Origin: a virus
IMG/VR virus record: IMGVR_UViG_3300022752_004849
Location: 1-40,929 of that record
Strand: one strand, 5' to 3'
Length of the DNA stretch: 40,929 bases
Program-made: the position numbers and the translations under genes
Notes under the pieces: generated by a model
Database searches by the model: none
The model's input: the letters and a program-made list of their open reading frames with translations, nothing else
Told to the model about the DNA's origin: nothing
Shown: positions 1 to 9,004 of the stretch, in pieces
Layout: the number at the start of each line of letters is the position of its first letter
Position numbering within the stretch: the stretch's first letter is position 1

Positions 1-404
1 AAGTTTGTGACAGCAAAACTGGTATTGCTGATCGTAACGGTATTGCTTACAAATACTGTAGAAGTAAAGTTGCTTACCGCAACAGTTCCAGTAATAACCC
101 AAGGTGTTGTGCCCTGTGTGGCTGTCACAGTTCCGCCTATGGGCAGATAAGGCACAGTAAGTAGACCACTTGTGCCTACTTCAACTATGTGATTATGTAT
201 GGGATTTTCTGGAGTAGATAATACTGTAACAGTTCCTGGAATATTAACAGTACCACTGATAGTAAAGGCTGATCCTATATTAACACGTACCTCAGGCTGT
301 CCGGTGTCCGGACGATACTGCATAGCCTTATGAATATTAAGTAGATTACTTTCGTTGGGATGAACGTAGTTTGATCCAGTATTAAGATAGCGATCTACAG
401 GCAT
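1..404 (-). CDS. Partial virion structural protein, cut by left window edge
   Basis: An open frame on the minus strand starts with ATG at 404-402 and runs off the left edge, giving 134 complete codons with no stop. The visible N-terminus begins MPVDRYLNTGSNYVHPNES and then becomes rich in Gly, Thr, Val and Ser. Short repeating beta-type phrases follow (SGTVNIPGTVTV, GGTVTATQGTTPWVITGTV). This low-complexity beta-strand pattern is typical of phage structural or fibre proteins, but I do not recognise a named family. The start is supported because it overlaps the stop of the upstream gene by one base (TAATG), a junction used repeatedly in this window. Function as a virion component is inferred from composition and from its position in the fibre cluster. 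Confidence 0.75.
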   Translation of the reverse strand, partial: MPVDRYLNTGSNYVHPNESNLLNIHKAMQYRPDTGQPEVRVNIGSAFTISGTVNIPGTVTVLSTPENPIHNHIVEVGTSGLLTVPYLPIGGTVTATQGTTPWVITGTVAVSNFTSTVFVSNTVTISNTSFAVTN

Positions 405-679
405 TAAGTAGTCCAGGGTCTTCCGTAAACAAGCCCGCCTACATTAGCATTATTGGTAACATCTTTGGTATCATTGTCACCTGCTGTATAAACAGTGGGC
501 AATTGGCTTAGAACTAAATTATTTCTTGCACGGTAATATGGCTTAGTAGGATCTATGGCTCCACTAATAGTTCCATTATCAGCGACAACTCTACCTTCAC
601 GTTTGGCCTTGGCAAGTGCAAGCTTAGAGGTCTGTCTTGTGGCTTTGAAAGTTGATGTAGAAATATTATTTGCAGCCAT
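404..679 (-). CDS. Small conserved phage protein, probably virion-associated
   Basis: A 91-residue protein. The N-terminal third is basic and helical-looking (TRQTSKLALAKAKREGR) and the C-terminal part is Gly/Asn/Thr-rich. No catalytic motif or membrane segment is visible. The start is preceded by a strong Shine-Dalgarno sequence (AAGGAGTAGTT before ATG). Its stop overlaps the next gene's start by one base (TAATG), so the two are probably translationally coupled. Position among fibre and structural genes suggests a small virion or assembly protein; that is inference and I do not recognise the family. Confidence 0.7.
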   Translation of the reverse strand: MAANNISTSTFKATRQTSKLALAKAKREGRVVADNGTISGAIDPTKPYYRARNNLVLSQLPTVYTAGDNDTKDVTNNANVGGLVYGRPWTT

Positions 680-681
680 AA

Positions 682-984
682 CTACTCCTTTACTTGATAA
701 CTAGGAAATAAACTTACACTATCTGATCTCATATCAGCAGGGTTTTTAGGGCCATTCCATCCTCCCCCTGCATTAACTGTTACAGAATCTATACCAGTAA
801 TTTTTTCAGCAGGACTATTGTTGTAGATCTGCTCGTGCTCTTGACTCAGCAAGTCAAATATCTGTTTGAAACGATTAGTATCAACACCAGTTTGAATTAC
901 TTCCGGCTCAATAGAATGATCTTGTTGGCAGTCTATATCGTCTATGAGATCTAAAACACCTCTAATGATATCAGTGGCTTTCAT
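682..984 (-). CDS. Hypothetical acidic phage protein, 100 aa
   Basis: The first 60 residues look helical and acidic (IIRGVLDLIDDIDCQQDH, then FKQIFDLLSQEHEQIYNN). They are followed by a Gly/Asn-rich segment. There is no signal peptide, membrane segment or recognised domain. It lies two bases upstream of the 91-aa gene and in the same direction, in the structural cluster. There is no well-placed Shine-Dalgarno sequence. Instead the start is preceded by GGTAAATA, five bases, then ATG, resembling a T4-type late promoter box placed so that the transcript would begin almost at the start codon. Function unknown. Confidence 0.65.
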   Translation of the reverse strand: MKATDIIRGVLDLIDDIDCQQDHSIEPEVIQTGVDTNRFKQIFDLLSQEHEQIYNNSPAEKITGIDSVTVNAGGGWNGPKNPADMRSDSVSLFPSYQVKE

Positions 985-989
985 CTAGA

Positions 990-997
990 TATTTACC
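990..997 (-). promoter_or_regulatory. Late-promoter-like box GGTAAATA, 5 nt before a start
   Basis: On the minus strand GGTAAATA matches 6 of 8 positions of the T4 late box TATAAATA and lies five bases upstream of the ATG at 984. The same spacing recurs at several other genes in the window. A single 6/8 match in AT-rich DNA is weak by itself. Confidence 0.25.
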
Positions 998-1001
998 TTA
1001 A

Positions 1002-1619
1002 TTACCATTGTTGAGTTGACGTAACCAGAGTCTGACTAGCAGGCAGGGTAAAATTATAATTAGTCCAACTACTGCCTGTATTATAGGCACTGCCTGACCA
1101 ATTGGTAGTACCTCCTCTAAGATTACTTTGCCCCCAAACTGCCACATAAGATGTACTGGCTTGTGCAGATGGGGTTTTTCTTAACCAATATTTGTTACCT
1201 GATCCCGATGCTGTTAGGTTATTGGCTATTGTTGTATAAGAAGAAAACGAAGCTTTATAACTTGTAGATGCCCTAAGTGCCGCAGTATTTGCTCCAGAAT
1301 TTACAAATGCAGTTGCAAAACCTATTATGTAACTTCCAGAATTTACAGTGGCATTTATCTGTGGCAATGTGGTTAAAAAATTAGTTGCCCAACTCGAGCC
1401 ATTTTCTAAAATTTGAGCATCACTCATACCTACTTTGGTGATATTAGATAATCCTGTAGCTGCCGCAGTGTAATCTGTAGACGAAACCTCAAACCAATTA
1501 CCTACGGCAGTAGAATCCCAGGCAGTTTTTCCTGTTGAACTTAACAGACTTCTCATCAAAGATACATTCAAAGGCCTTCTAAGACCAAATTGAAAAGTCT
1601 TAGCAAACGAAGTAAACAT
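1002..1619 (-). CDS. Putative virion protein, 205 aa, Ser/Thr/Asn-rich
   Basis: After a basic N-terminus (QFGLRRPLNVSLMRSLLSS) the protein is dominated by Ser, Thr, Ala, Asn and Gly, with alternating hydrophobic residues and aromatic positions (KYWLRKTPSAQ, NWSGSAYNTGSSW). This is the composition of phage beta-rich fibre or adhesin domains. It ends in QTLVTSTQQW. No enzyme motif or transmembrane segment is present. The gene begins one base after the stop of the large fibre gene and is co-directional with it. It could be a fibre tip, a fibre-associated decoration or a chaperone; the sequence does not say which. Confidence 0.65.
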   Translation of the reverse strand: MFTSFAKTFQFGLRRPLNVSLMRSLLSSTGKTAWDSTAVGNWFEVSSTDYTAAATGLSNITKVGMSDAQILENGSSWATNFLTTLPQINATVNSGSYIIGFATAFVNSGANTAALRASTSYKASFSSYTTIANNLTASGSGNKYWLRKTPSAQASTSYVAVWGQSNLRGGTTNWSGSAYNTGSSWTNYNFTLPASQTLVTSTQQW

Positions 1620-1620
1620 T

Positions 1621-4600
1621 TTAAAAACCTGTGCTAGATCCTAGAACAAGATAAGTTCCATTGTTGTTTATGATGCTAAATGTAACTACGTCTGTTCTAA
1701 ATGCATTCATTGTAGGTGTGTTATTACCTTGCCAATTTAAAGTCTGAGCTGCACCTGCAATTTGTACTGCACTTGGATAATATGGGGGTGTTCCTTGATT
1801 AATTACAATACTTACTGAAGTAGCAAACCCCGATGAAAGACTTAGGTTGGTAAAATTTGCTGTCCAATTAGCCTGTGTTCCAGTTGTCACGTGATAAAAT
1901 ATCTGTGTTGTGGAACAATCATAATTTACCGTCGATGTGGCTGTAGAAGAAGTGGTGAATACTTCATGAGTTCCTCGTGTTGTTTGTAAAGCCCCAACTA
2001 TACGTGTTGAACCTCCGATCCAGACATCACGACCTATACCAGCACCTCCGCTTATTTGTAAAGCTCCGCTGGTAGTAGATGTAGCATTTGTAGTATTATA
2101 GGTTTGCACCACATCATCTGTCTGTACCAATGTTGTTGTTATAGTTGTAAATTGCACAGTCAATCTATTAACAACAATTTCTCCACCCACATATAAATTG
2201 CCCCCAACTCCCACTCCGCCTGATATCACTAGGGCACCAGTTTGTGTTGAAGTAGATTGAGTATTATTTGTAGACGTAAATACTCCACCTATTTGTAAAT
2301 TTTTTCCTAATACTAGATTACCACCAATACCCGCTCCACCTGCCACTTGCAAGGCACCTGTGACAGTAGAAGTTGCATTTACAGTATTTGTAATTGTGAA
2401 TAAATTAGGAAAAAGATTTCCAGGATAAGCTGTATTTTGAGCAGTTTGGTCAGGAAATTCTAATACTCCATCACTGCCGCTAAATCTCCAACGATAAGCA
2501 CCTTCCTGTGGTGCAATATATAATGAGCTAGGTGTTGAAGTGTTGATGTAGGTTTGAAGCTCAACATCCCCTTGAAAACCTGAATAATTATTTGAAACTG
2601 CACCAAGATTTACTCTTAAGAAGCTGGCTCCTATTTGATCTCCAATATCTACATTTATTGGCCCGGATATCAATCCCACACCATTTTCCTGAAGCATAGC
2701 AAAAATAGATGTTGCCACATTTATATTTCCTGGAATGGACAAATTTCCGTAATGATCAAATATCCAAGTTGAAGTATTAGTTCCTGTACTGGCTGCTAAT
2801 TCTATAAGACTTTGATTACCTTTAATTTTAATTTTGGTATTTTGTCCTGCTTCTAACCATAAACTTCCTTGATTTGATCCCTGAGCTCTGGCCTTAACTT
2901 TCATTGTCCAATTAGAATCAAGTGTTATGATATGATTATTAGTTCCTGTACCGCTAAAAAAATCTATTACAGCAGAATCATTTACTACATTATTTCCATT
3001 TAGATAAATTTTGCCTAGAGTATCAATGTCGCCACCTGCCTTATAACCAGATGCGCTTACAATCCATCCGCTATAATCTGTGTTGAGTCCACCATTATTA
3101 CTAGGTAAAACAGTTCCGACAAACAAGCTTCCTTCAATGGCTGCACTCATTGTTCCGCTGCCATTGGCACCAAAAGAAAATAAAGAATTTGTAGCTGTTA
3201 AATTAGAACGGTAAACACCTGCCTTGTTAATTCCCGCACCAGCAACACCACTAGGTCCATTCCAATAGTATAATCCTGTTCCGCCATCTACAGTTAGATT
3301 AGATCCGTTGCCAATATTGAAAGCATCTAACGTTGGCATACCTGATAAGGCCACAATTGGGCCAGATCCTGTATAACTTGTAATAGTATTTCCTTGAATT
3401 TGAAAAACATTACCCTGTCCAACCCCTATTTTTATGGTCTTATTAGTAAAGGTTCCTGTTGATGCGAGAAAGATTGAAGGATTTTGGGCAGCAGTTGTCT
3501 GTAATGTGCCGTCGGGAAAAACTACAGACCCATCATATCGAAATCTCCAACTACTAGTACCATTGGCCGTGATCCAAACGCTGCTTCCTGTGCCCACACC
3601 CATAGGTTGTGTCCATATTTCTACGTCTGGAAGGTTTCCCTCAGGAGTTTCTGCACCGTAATATAACTTAAAAAAGTCTATGCTGCTGGCATTACCTATT
3701 GCAATATATTTGTCATCAGAATAAACGGTAATTCCTTCACCGACATTGGTCCTGAGGCTGGCAAATTGGTTGCCTGATCTTATTCCGTCCTGAACTATGG
3801 ATACCGTATAAGTACCCATCATTTTAGTAAGATGTATATTAAAATCGGACTGGTAGGGAAGTTCTACCGAATTGCCTGTAGAGGTAGTGCCGTTTGGGAA
3901 TATTAAACCATTTGATGCAAAAGTCCATGTATTAGAAGAAGTAAAATTTGCCTTCGGTACAGAAATTGAGAAATTAGGTGGTACAACTGTTGATGTATCT
4001 GGCAACACATAAAGTGACAAAGAGCCTGTACTTATATTTGTACCTACCCCATATTCAATAAAACTGTTATTTGGAAAAATTAATTTATTGGTTAGGCCGT
4101 CTAAGCTCCAGATATCGCCACCAGAATCAATAAATCCAGCTCCTGTAGGCAGTACTATCTTGTTTCCATCTACCTTAAAGGTGTGCTCTAATTGGGCAAA
4201 TCCATAATCTTTCGTAGTTGTTATACTAAAATCGCTTGCATAAGTAAACGGAACACGAACTTTAGAAACTTGTAGTGTTCCAGAACTATCAAGTTTCATT
4301 AATTCATGTTCTGCCGCATACCATTTAAATCCATTTCCCGGATCATTATATGTGTCCGATGAAAACCACATATGCCCGTTTTCTATTCCTATAGCAAAAT
4401 GCCTTTCACCTGCAAAACCACCGCCATTATCCCATAAAACTAATTTTTCACCAACATAGGTAGTGGTATTAGGAGCGCTAACTCCAGAAACTCCAAAATT
4501 AATTTTACCAGGAATTGACAGTCTATTATTGTTCAAAGTAATAGAATCTGTTCCTTGCCTTAGTGATGATGTAGTGGCCACTTGAATTACACCATTTAGG

Positions 4601-5199
4601 CTGAATTGACCATTTAGTATTGTTAGGCTGGTTGTCCCTATGAATATGGTATTTGTGCTGACATAAAGACTACGCCATTTTTTAGTCGGACTGCCTAAAT
4701 CAATTCCGGAATCTATTAAGGGGACTAAATGGTTAGTCACACTAGAAAATGAAGCTGTTGTTATATACCCCCGTACGGCATGATTGCCCCAACTGTAGGC
4801 TGTATTCCAATTAGATATATTAGTTGCTGTAATGGTAGCCGCAGTGCCACTTGAATATATAGGATCGAATTCGCTTCCTGGTCCTAAAAGAAAACCTTGT
4901 GTATAAATTTGTCCTCTAACGTGCAAAGCTCCCTGTATACCTACACCACCTGCCACTAATAATGCACCTGTAGATGACGAAGTGGATGCTGCTGTACTTA
5001 ACACATTAATTGTGTCAATATATAGGGATCTCCACCTTACAGCATTGGTCCCTAAATCGTATGTACTAGAAGCAATAGGAATTAAATTAGATACAGAAGA
5101 TGAAACACGCCACCTTGTGCCATCGTAGGTATATACAACTCCATTAGTGCCTGTAAAAATTGCGCCTACCAAAGGCGAATCTGGAAAATTAATAGCCAT
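1621..5199 (-). CDS. Large tail fibre protein with repeated GALxxxGGxGIGGNL units
   Basis: A 1192-residue protein, almost certainly a virion tail fibre or adhesin of T4-like cyanophage type. At least four copies of a module of the form TSTxTGALxxxGGxGIGGNLxxGG are visible: one near residue 75 and three in the last quarter (coding DNA roughly 4945-5000, 2325-2390, 2190-2270 and 2020-2090). Two further motifs of the type DLGxxxxxWRSLYV occur near the N-terminus (YDLGTNAVRWRSLYI, GIDLGSPTKKWRSLYV), and the neighbouring 741-aa fibre has related ones. The N-terminus contains GVVYTYDGTRWRV. The body contains many short beta-rich phrases alternating between LPDGT-like and WRF-like motifs (WRFRYDGSVVFPDGTLQ, WRFSGSDGVLEFPDQT), suggesting a repetitive shaft. 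No intramolecular chaperone domain is evident. Start ATG at 5199; the CATAAATA box at 5217-5224 may be its late promoter. Confidence 0.85.
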   Translation of the reverse strand: MAINFPDSPLVGAIFTGTNGVVYTYDGTRWRVSSSVSNLIPIASSTYDLGTNAVRWRSLYIDTINVLSTAASTSSSTGALLVAGGVGIQGALHVRGQIYTQGFLLGPGSEFDPIYSSGTAATITATNISNWNTAYSWGNHAVRGYITTASFSSVTNHLVPLIDSGIDLGSPTKKWRSLYVSTNTIFIGTTSLTILNGQFSLNGVIQVATTSSLRQGTDSITLNNNRLSIPGKINFGVSGVSAPNTTTYVGEKLVLWDNGGGFAGERHFAIGIENGHMWFSSDTYNDPGNGFKWYAAEHELMKLDSSGTLQVSKVRVPFTYASDFSITTTKDYGFAQLEHTFKVDGNKIVLPTGAGFIDSGGDIWSLDGLTNKLIFPNNSFIEYGVGTNISTGSLSLYVLPDTSTVVPPNFSISVPKANFTSSNTWTFASNGLIFPNGTTSTGNSVELPYQSDFNIHLTKMMGTYTVSIVQDGIRSGNQFASLRTNVGEGITVYSDDKYIAIGNASSIDFFKLYYGAETPEGNLPDVEIWTQPMGVGTGSSVWITANGTSSWRFRYDGSVVFPDGTLQTTAAQNPSIFLASTGTFTNKTIKIGVGQGNVFQIQGNTITSYTGSGPIVALSGMPTLDAFNIGNGSNLTVDGGTGLYYWNGPSGVAGAGINKAGVYRSNLTATNSLFSFGANGSGTMSAAIEGSLFVGTVLPSNNGGLNTDYSGWIVSASGYKAGGDIDTLGKIYLNGNNVVNDSAVIDFFSGTGTNNHIITLDSNWTMKVKARAQGSNQGSLWLEAGQNTKIKIKGNQSLIELAASTGTNTSTWIFDHYGNLSIPGNINVATSIFAMLQENGVGLISGPINVDIGDQIGASFLRVNLGAVSNNYSGFQGDVELQTYINTSTPSSLYIAPQEGAYRWRFSGSDGVLEFPDQTAQNTAYPGNLFPNLFTITNTVNATSTVTGALQVAGGAGIGGNLVLGKNLQIGGVFTSTNNTQSTSTQTGALVISGGVGVGGNLYVGGEIVVNRLTVQFTTITTTLVQTDDVVQTYNTTNATSTTSGALQISGGAGIGRDVWIGGSTRIVGALQTTRGTHEVFTTSSTATSTVNYDCSTTQIFYHVTTGTQANWTANFTNLSLSSGFATSVSIVINQGTPPYYPSAVQIAGAAQTLNWQGNNTPTMNAFRTDVVTFSIINNNGTYLVLGSSTGF

Positions 5200-5216
5200 G
5201 TCTGTTCCTAATCATA

Positions 5217-5224
5217 TATTTATG
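5217..5224 (-). promoter_or_regulatory. Candidate late promoter CATAAATA
   Basis: On the minus strand CATAAATA matches 7 of 8 positions of the T4 late consensus. It overlaps the stop of the LamG gene and lies 17 bases upstream of the 1192-aa fibre gene start, a normal leader distance for this promoter class. Confidence 0.35.
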
Positions 5225-6683
5225 GTACCATTAAATACGAAACTTGGTAGGATCTAATGGCATTGGTATTTGATCCCCCGAATCTATTTGCACTTTGAAT
5301 TCTAGTAAGATTTGCATTGGGCCTATTGAAATTGCCGGTATAGACTGAATTACCTTTGGTTATCCGTAAATTGGTAATTAAACCTCCGAAACATTGATTA
5401 TTTGTAGCAGAGGCTCCTCTTTTTCCTAAATAAAATGTACTTACTTGGTCGTTAAGATTCGTACTGTCAGGTGTCCCACCCGGATTAGCAATTATGCCAT
5501 TTCGAAAAAGGTACAAATTTCCAGATAATCTTACCAGGGCCCAATGTGTCCAAAGTTTAAAGTAGATATCTTTTGTAACCGTTTGAAATGTTAAAATGTT
5601 TCCATTTATATATAAGTTTATATTAATTAAACCTATGAAATCTTCAAAAGCCATACCTAGTGTAGGACTAGCAGTTGACCCGTACCACCATGCTGTACTT
5701 TCAGAATTTGAATCTGTAGCATAGGAAAACCACTCAATACAAAAGTTTCCTGTTCCAAAGTTTAACCCACTGGTGCCTGCATAGGTAGCAAAGCTAGATG
5801 TTATTCCAGAAAAGCCTATACTCCCCGATTGAAAGTTGCTAAATGGACTGCTGATTTTGGCTACAGCACCATTTAAAGTGATTTCATCATTGTAAGGGGT
5901 TGATTTTGTTTGAGTTACTGAGCCAGCTCTAATACCAATCTGACACAGGCCTGTCTCATCTTTAAATGCATTATTATTAGGGCTTAACATTAAAAGTTTA
6001 GTATTATTGTCTATAGTTACATTAGGTACCTGAGGAACAGGAATAATAGCTGAATTAGGATCGTGTTGAGCTTGTCCCACTGTATATTTTATATTATACA
6101 AATCACCTATAAGATTATTAGTTGTTCCAAAACCGTATGTATTTCTCCAAGTTCCAATGAGAGTTGGATTCGCTCCGTAAGAATTATTGTTTATAAAGAT
6201 TCCACTTGGAGTTTGAAATCCATTTATAAACAGTGAAATAATGTTGCTAGAGTTTCTGATCAGCATACAATGGTACCAAACACCTAATTCCCAAGATTGA
6301 CTAGGACTGGCCTCTGTGGGAATAGTAAAACTATTATTGGCGATAAGATAATTATGAACTAGTAATCTATTTGAAGTATGGAATAATGCAATACCTCCGT
6401 ATAAACTTGGGCTTGCAATAGTGGCCTGTCCATTTTGATGCACAATGTTGTTAGAAAAGCTAAGATTTTTAAATCTAACCCAATATTCTATGGTAAAGGG
6501 ACTTGTTTGCACAGGAGCAAGATTTCCAATACTAAGAGACGACATTAAATTTTGATCACCGGGTTGAAGTGCGACTCCTGATGCTGCTCCGCTAAATGTT
6601 AGACTGTTATATCTAGAAAGCTTGCCTTTAAACCCTGCTACTGATTCTGCACCTGTAAGTATTATTTGTGTTATGCCTGTCAT
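5220..6683 (-). CDS. Virion adhesin with two LamG/concanavalin-A-like domains
   Basis: A 487-residue protein starting MTGITQIILTGAESV. Two LamG-like (jelly-roll lectin) domains can be read. The first spans about residues 40-210 (FTIEYWVRFKNL through YNIKYTVGQAQHDP). The second spans about 290-470 (GNFCIEWFSYATDS through ITNLRITKGNSVYTGNF). The closing motif NLRITKG-x-x-VYTGNF is characteristic of LamG modules in phage adhesins. In this family such domains bind carbohydrate, so a role in recognising host surface glycan is likely. I prefer the ATG at 6683 over an in-frame codon 30 bases upstream, because it forms a one-base TAATG overlap with the preceding fibre gene. No membrane segment or signal peptide is present, consistent with a virion part. 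Confidence 0.8.
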   Translation of the reverse strand: MTGITQIILTGAESVAGFKGKLSRYNSLTFSGAASGVALQPGDQNLMSSLSIGNLAPVQTSPFTIEYWVRFKNLSFSNNIVHQNGQATIASPSLYGGIALFHTSNRLLVHNYLIANNSFTIPTEASPSQSWELGVWYHCMLIRNSSNIISLFINGFQTPSGIFINNNSYGANPTLIGTWRNTYGFGTTNNLIGDLYNIKYTVGQAQHDPNSAIIPVPQVPNVTIDNNTKLLMLSPNNNAFKDETGLCQIGIRAGSVTQTKSTPYNDEITLNGAVAKISSPFSNFQSGSIGFSGITSSFATYAGTSGLNFGTGNFCIEWFSYATDSNSESTAWWYGSTASPTLGMAFEDFIGLININLYINGNILTFQTVTKDIYFKLWTHWALVRLSGNLYLFRNGIIANPGGTPDSTNLNDQVSTFYLGKRGASATNNQCFGGLITNLRITKGNSVYTGNFNRPNANLTRIQSANRFGGSNTNAIRSYQVSYLMVP

Positions 6684-8908
6684 TAACTTAATCCAGTGCC
6701 ATTGATAAACCAAATATTATTTTCAACTTTTAAAATAGTTGCCATTCCGTTGGTTGCCAATGATCTATTTCCGACCTCGTCAGTGCCTGCTAGATATAGG
6801 CTAACTCCAGATGCAGTTGTAATAGCCACTGCTCCTTGACCCCTAAGAACAAATGTCACAGCACTTCCTATAGGAAATGGTACATTAAGACTATTGGGAA
6901 TTATAACTGTCTGCACTCCAGATGCTGTTGTACTATAGACATGTTTGCCTTGATCATTTAAGGTAAGAGTATAATTTGTATTTGTTGCTATCTGTGGCAC
7001 AGCCAAATAACCAACCTGCAAATTGTTTGTATTGTTAGCAGGAACATTTCCTACTACTATACCACCAGAAACGTTAGTGGCAGTGGTTGCACTATTGGCA
7101 AATCTCGCCACGTCTGCCACAGAGGAAAAAGCCGCTGTACCTGTAAAGGCACTATTTTGTTCAGTAAGATCTGAAAAAACAATGGTGCTTGCTGTATTGT
7201 TTAAGATTATCCCGCCCGTTTCAAAAATACCATATTCGGGAGGTCCAACCATACTATAATTTTTATCATACCATGTTAATCTTTCATTGGTAGAATCTAA
7301 AACAAGAGCAGCTCTGGTTCCTGTATTGCCTGTGCCAACTAGATTTATAACTCCTTGCATGGGAGAATGTATTTCACATATATAATACAGAGTAGATGTT
7401 GTTTCGTTTACACTGACTGCAAAGTTTATGGTTCCTGTTTGTGTGCCGTTGTTGGTAACGCCATTATTGTATTGATTTCCTGTGCCAGTTGTTGGTAGTG
7501 TTTTAATCCAAAACGGGTGCCCGGATGCATTTACAACAAAATCATAAGTTTTACCTCTCTGCAAAGTAAGAGTGGGATTTAACACAAAGTCAATTTGCCA
7601 AAAACCCGCACCACTGTTAGCAACCTGAAAGGTTCCTCCTATGGGATCAACTGGTAAGGTTTTATGAAATCGTAGTCCTTGATCTAGACCATCATTAATG
7701 GTCCAATAATTGTTAGGTCCTCCCGGAGGTGAATGTATATCAAGCAAATTATCTGTAAAAACAGTGTTAGTACTATAAACATAGGTCACTGTATTTAGAA
7801 ATTGCACAGGACCGTAAAATGTGCTTGTATTATCAACTCTTAAAGAACTAAATCTCACAGAACTAGTGGTAAACAACCCTTGATCGCTGGCTGTTCCGCT
7901 TGGGCCACTTGGTCCGCTTGGGCCACTTGGTCCTATTTCACCTGTTGTTACGATGCTAAGAATCCCCTGCATATTACCAAAAACTTGTGATATATAATAA
8001 AGTGTGCTAGGAGCATCCATAGGAACAGTGAATATCAGCTGGCCAGTATCTGTGCCGTTATTAGTCACTCCGTTGGTATAGCCAAAATTTATACCTACTG
8101 TGGGTAAAGTCTTAATCCATAATGGGTTACCTGAAGCTCCAGTAATATTGAAATAATAGGTGAATCCTCTAAGCAGAACTAGCTGCGGATCTGGTTGACC
8201 ATTTATGATCCAATTGGCAGATCCTGAGGCTGTTGTGTTGAAAATTATTCCACCTAAAGGTCCTACTGGTCCCTGTGGTCCTGCTGGTCCTTGTGGACCT
8301 ACAAATATTGTTCCGTCTACATATATATCTCCACCTAAAAGGCTTAGGCTATGATTTCCTATGTAGACTTGATCATTAACAAATAAGCTTCCGAATTTTC
8401 TATCTATAGCACCTATGTTTAAAATATCTGATACAGCAGGAAGAATATTTGTACTGACATTTAACAGATCAGCACCGCCGCCACCGCCACCGCCACCGCC
8501 TGTTGTGGTATCTATCCAAAAATTATCGTAGTAGATATAAAGTTTCCCAAAACTAGAATCAAACCATAATAAACCAGTTTCAGCGCCTAGTGGTGGGGTG
8601 TCGCTGGTAAAAATTCTACCTACGATTTCATTTTGAAACTTGAAATATCCACTTGTAGACACACTCAACGTACTACTATTCAAAGAAATTTGATTTTTTA
8701 CGAATATGTTTGCCCATTGAGTAGAGCTTGACCCTATGTTAAAGGTGTTATTCGTAGCAGGTATTATATTATAATATGGAGTAGAAGTGGTTACACTGTT
8801 AGTGCTTAAAAATTGGAAATTTGAATTTACCTTGTTAAAGGCAGTGCGTAAGTTATCTCCATCACCAGCATTTGCACCTGAACCAGTATTAATATAGACA
8901 ATAGCCAT
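6683..8908 (-). CDS. Tail fibre with collagen-like segments, polyglycine hinge and duplicated cupredoxin-like domain
   Basis: A 741-residue fibre. Order of parts: an N-terminal segment with RTAFNKVNSNFQFLS; FNIGSSSTQWANIFV and LNIGAIDRKFGSLFV motifs resembling those in the 1192-aa fibre; a nine-glycine run (coding DNA about 8474-8500); a collagen-like GPQGPAGPQGPVGP stretch (about 8255-8300); a first cupredoxin-like domain; a second collagen-like run GPSGPSGPSGPSG (about 7888-7935); a second cupredoxin-like domain; then a C-terminal beta-rich head. The cupredoxin-like copies share NPLWIKTLP/HPFWIKTLP, GVTNNGTxTG and STLYYI. Only the second keeps His plus C-x-x-x-H-x-x-M (GHPFW and ICEIHSPM). 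The first has Asn, Ser and Phe at the corresponding places. The start follows GGAATATCT. Collagen-like shafts and such heads are known from phage fibres; copper binding is inference. Confidence 0.8.
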   Translation of the reverse strand: MAIVYINTGSGANAGDGDNLRTAFNKVNSNFQFLSTNSVTTSTPYYNIIPATNNTFNIGSSSTQWANIFVKNQISLNSSTLSVSTSGYFKFQNEIVGRIFTSDTPPLGAETGLLWFDSSFGKLYIYYDNFWIDTTTGGGGGGGGGADLLNVSTNILPAVSDILNIGAIDRKFGSLFVNDQVYIGNHSLSLLGGDIYVDGTIFVGPQGPAGPQGPVGPLGGIIFNTTASGSANWIINGQPDPQLVLLRGFTYYFNITGASGNPLWIKTLPTVGINFGYTNGVTNNGTDTGQLIFTVPMDAPSTLYYISQVFGNMQGILSIVTTGEIGPSGPSGPSGPSGTASDQGLFTTSSVRFSSLRVDNTSTFYGPVQFLNTVTYVYSTNTVFTDNLLDIHSPPGGPNNYWTINDGLDQGLRFHKTLPVDPIGGTFQVANSGAGFWQIDFVLNPTLTLQRGKTYDFVVNASGHPFWIKTLPTTGTGNQYNNGVTNNGTQTGTINFAVSVNETTSTLYYICEIHSPMQGVINLVGTGNTGTRAALVLDSTNERLTWYDKNYSMVGPPEYGIFETGGIILNNTASTIVFSDLTEQNSAFTGTAAFSSVADVARFANSATTATNVSGGIVVGNVPANNTNNLQVGYLAVPQIATNTNYTLTLNDQGKHVYSTTASGVQTVIIPNSLNVPFPIGSAVTFVLRGQGAVAITTASGVSLYLAGTDEVGNRSLATNGMATILKVENNIWFINGTGLS

Positions 8909-9004
8909 AGATATTCCAAAAATAGGGTAGTTTTGTTATTTAGTTGCTCTTTCAATGATTTGAAACTGCAATCAGTCTATTAACCACTATAATAAATAAT
9001 TAAG
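8909..9004. promoter_or_regulatory. Divergent spacer between fibre operon and HNH gene
   Basis: This 96-base AT-rich gap separates the divergent fibre gene (minus) and HNH gene (plus). On the plus strand AATAAATA at 8991-8998 is a 7/8 match to the late box and lies six bases before the HNH ATG. On the minus strand only a weak CTAAATAA is visible upstream of the fibre start. No convincing sigma-70 pair was seen. Confidence 0.3.

Noticed and set aside
7888-8500. Short tandem DNA repeats (GGA/CCX triplets) resembling a microsatellite or CRISPR-like pattern
   Set aside because: They encode the glycine run and collagen-like Gly-Pro-X segments of the fibre; there are no constant repeats separated by variable spacers.
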